A stretch of 64,000 bases of DNA. Origin: Brachynemurus nebulosus (taxonomy: Eukaryota > Arthropoda > Insecta > Neuroptera > Myrmeleontidae). The translations under genes and the position numbers were made by a program. Below the pieces are notes generated by a model that saw only the letters and a program-made list of their open reading frames with translations, ran no database searches and was not told where the DNA came from. The DNA is taken from NCBI GenBank assembly GCA_035578155.1, contig JAPWDM010000003.1, positions 68,006,142 to 68,070,141 of the forward strand. Direction: 5' to 3'. Below, piece by piece: positions 62,335 through 64,000 of this stretch; position 1 is the stretch's first letter, and each line of letters starts with the position of its first letter.

Positions 62335-63511
62335 TAGTATATTGTACAATAAATGGGAAAAGAGGCTTATTTCTCACGAATATGAGTTTGTTGCGCGAGC
62401 CCGCAGGGCGAGTGCAACAATTCGTATGAGTGAGAAATAAGCTTTTCCCACGCATTTTACACTATACTTTTTCTATGAGCACATTTTTTTTCGTAAAATT
62501 TAACATAAATAATTAAAATAAAATTTAAATAAGTACTTAGTAAAAATTTTTTTAATTTATAATAATGTCAGTGCTAAGATGTTCAAATTTTTGAAAAAGT
62601 ATACTTTGAAACTATGGAAACAATAATAAATAATCAACATACATATATAATATTTTTAAGTATTATTTCTATATTTTATATATTAAACTAACGGAACAGC
62701 CTACTTTTTTATTATATTAAGGCGTGGGAAATAATTTTCCACTGTATTTCCGCACGATGTGGGCAATTGTTAATTTTTGCACATAGTTAGCCGTGCACAA
62801 AATGTTACTTTTGATAGTAGGAGTAGAAAAAAATGTTTTTCTGATACCATGCAAACGTTTGTTAATAAATCTATTTCTCCGAAAACAGTGATTTTTTTAC
62901 TAAATGTACCTTTTTCTCAATAACGGTTAAAGCTAGGACTTAGAAACTTTGCACACACATGTAGGGCATTATTGTACATAATCCCTCCAATTGGTTTTTA
63001 AAAATAAGTATTTAAAAGCAAAACAGGTAAAAAAAATATTATATGGGTACTTTTATCTATCTTATATATATATAAATCTCATGTGACAATGTTTGGCTCC
63101 GATAAACTCCGAAACTACTGAACCGATTTTGATCAAATTTGGTAACTATCTGTAATTTAGTCCAACTTCAAATATAGGATAGTTTTTATTTCAATTATTG
63201 GCCTTAATATTTCTTTTTTGCAAATTAAATCTTTTAATAACAATATACTATTTTGTACCTAAAATCTATATAAATATGAAAATATACATACGTATGTTTG
63301 TTACTGATTTTTGTTTCCATAATTTCAATTTATGCATAGGCAAAAATTTGAACATTATAACTGACATAAATTAATAAAAAATTTTACTAATATTTCTTTA
63401 AATAAATATTAATGTAAATTTTACGAAAAAAAATGTTTTCGTAGAAAAAATATAGTGTAAAATACGTGAGAAGTAAGCCATTTTTCCCACTTATTGTACA
63501 ATATACTATTA
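62335..63511. repeat. Inverted ends around a GGGAAAA hairpin
   Basis: AGTATATTGTACAATAAATG then GGAAAAGAGGCTTATTTCTC at left, and its near complement at 63467-63511. A second hairpin partner lies at 62425-62453 (GAGAAATAAGCTTTTCCC). The right end falls inside the Helitron call at 63056-63871, so boundaries are uncertain. Confidence 0.5.
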
Positions 63512-63871
63512 TTATTATAGTGTGTATTGTGTTATAATTGTGTAGTGTATCTAAAACCATCAATATGGGAATCTATGGAAAAATCTCAGAGTGTGAAAAT
63601 TAGATATATTAATGGTTACTTTGGAGTCGTATGGCGATCGGAGTGAAGCATTACATGGAATTAACATTTTATAGAATTTTGAACTGTTTAGCGAGCGAAG
63701 CGAAGCACTTTATTTTCGCGCCTATACTCAATTCCATATGATTTAAAATTGGTTAAACTATTTTCAGCTTTACTAGTAAATATTGATTTGACTGTATTAA
63801 AATGATAAGAAAAAATTAATTCAATCAATTATAACTACTGCGCCACAGCAACGCGTGGCTGGGTCAGCTAG
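63056..63871 (+). mobile_element. Non-autonomous Helitron, second family
   Basis: Starts TCTATCTTATATATATATAA after an A. Ends with hairpin GCCAC...GTGGC, TGGGTCAG, CTAG and then T. It contains GAAACTACTGAACCGATTTT, a segment common in arthropod repeats. No coding sequence. Confidence 0.65.
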
Positions 63872-64000
63872 TATTTAAAAAATCTATACTCATAAAAAAT
63901 TTTTACTAAACAAATAAATTGAACTAAACAAAAATCATTTGGAGAAAATGTTGAAAAAGGATGTAGGAAATAGTGGTAAAACTTTCAGATCTCTATCTCT

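Overview
This is AT-rich eukaryotic nuclear DNA, almost certainly from an arthropod and probably an insect. The evidence is GT-AG introns, TATA boxes followed by TTCAG initiators, AATAAA signals, and a dense load of hAT, pogo, Tc1/mariner, PIF/Harbinger, TTAA-target (piggyBac-type) and Helitron elements. The order cannot be read from the sequence.

Left part (2.7-30.0 kb): a tandem cluster of five secreted Kazal-domain genes, all on the + strand, called A to E here. Every gene has two exons. A tiny first exon (31-49 nt) carries the start codon and the front of the signal peptide. A phase-1 intron follows, and one second exon carries the rest of the signal peptide and all Kazal domains. Joining the exons by eye gives clean frames of 152, 224, 102, 281 and 1878 aa, with 2, 3, 1, 4 and 35 Kazal domains (45 in total). 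Gene E has 35 head-to-tail 52-residue units in one 5.6-kb exon. Its true start is 21263, not the ATG at 24321 that lies in the intron. Linkers in A, B and D hold dibasic, often furin-like, sites, so those look like precursors cut into separate inhibitors. Gene E has two-residue linkers without such sites and should stay an intact rod. P1 residues differ between domains (Arg, Lys, Leu, Phe, Ala, others), so the locus encodes a broad set of serine-protease inhibitors, heavily trypsin-directed in E.

Introns and intergenic gaps of the cluster are filled with non-autonomous transposons: Helitron, mariner, Tc1, two pogo derivatives, a 1-kb foldback, TA, TTA and TTAA MITEs, and a 2.5-kb hAT with a perfect 8-bp target duplication.

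Right part (30-64 kb): I found no convincing host gene. It is a layered transposon graveyard. It includes a 222-bp-arm near-perfect hairpin, two near-identical 326-bp MITEs in opposite orientation 8.1 kb apart, a 2.7-kb hAT with two further nested elements, a 266-bp tandem repeat followed by a ~103-bp tandem array carrying heat-shock-element-like motifs, a Harbinger element with decayed transposase and MADF genes, several Harbinger MITEs with TTA duplications, and Helitron ends. All calls are by eye; no alignment or database search was run.
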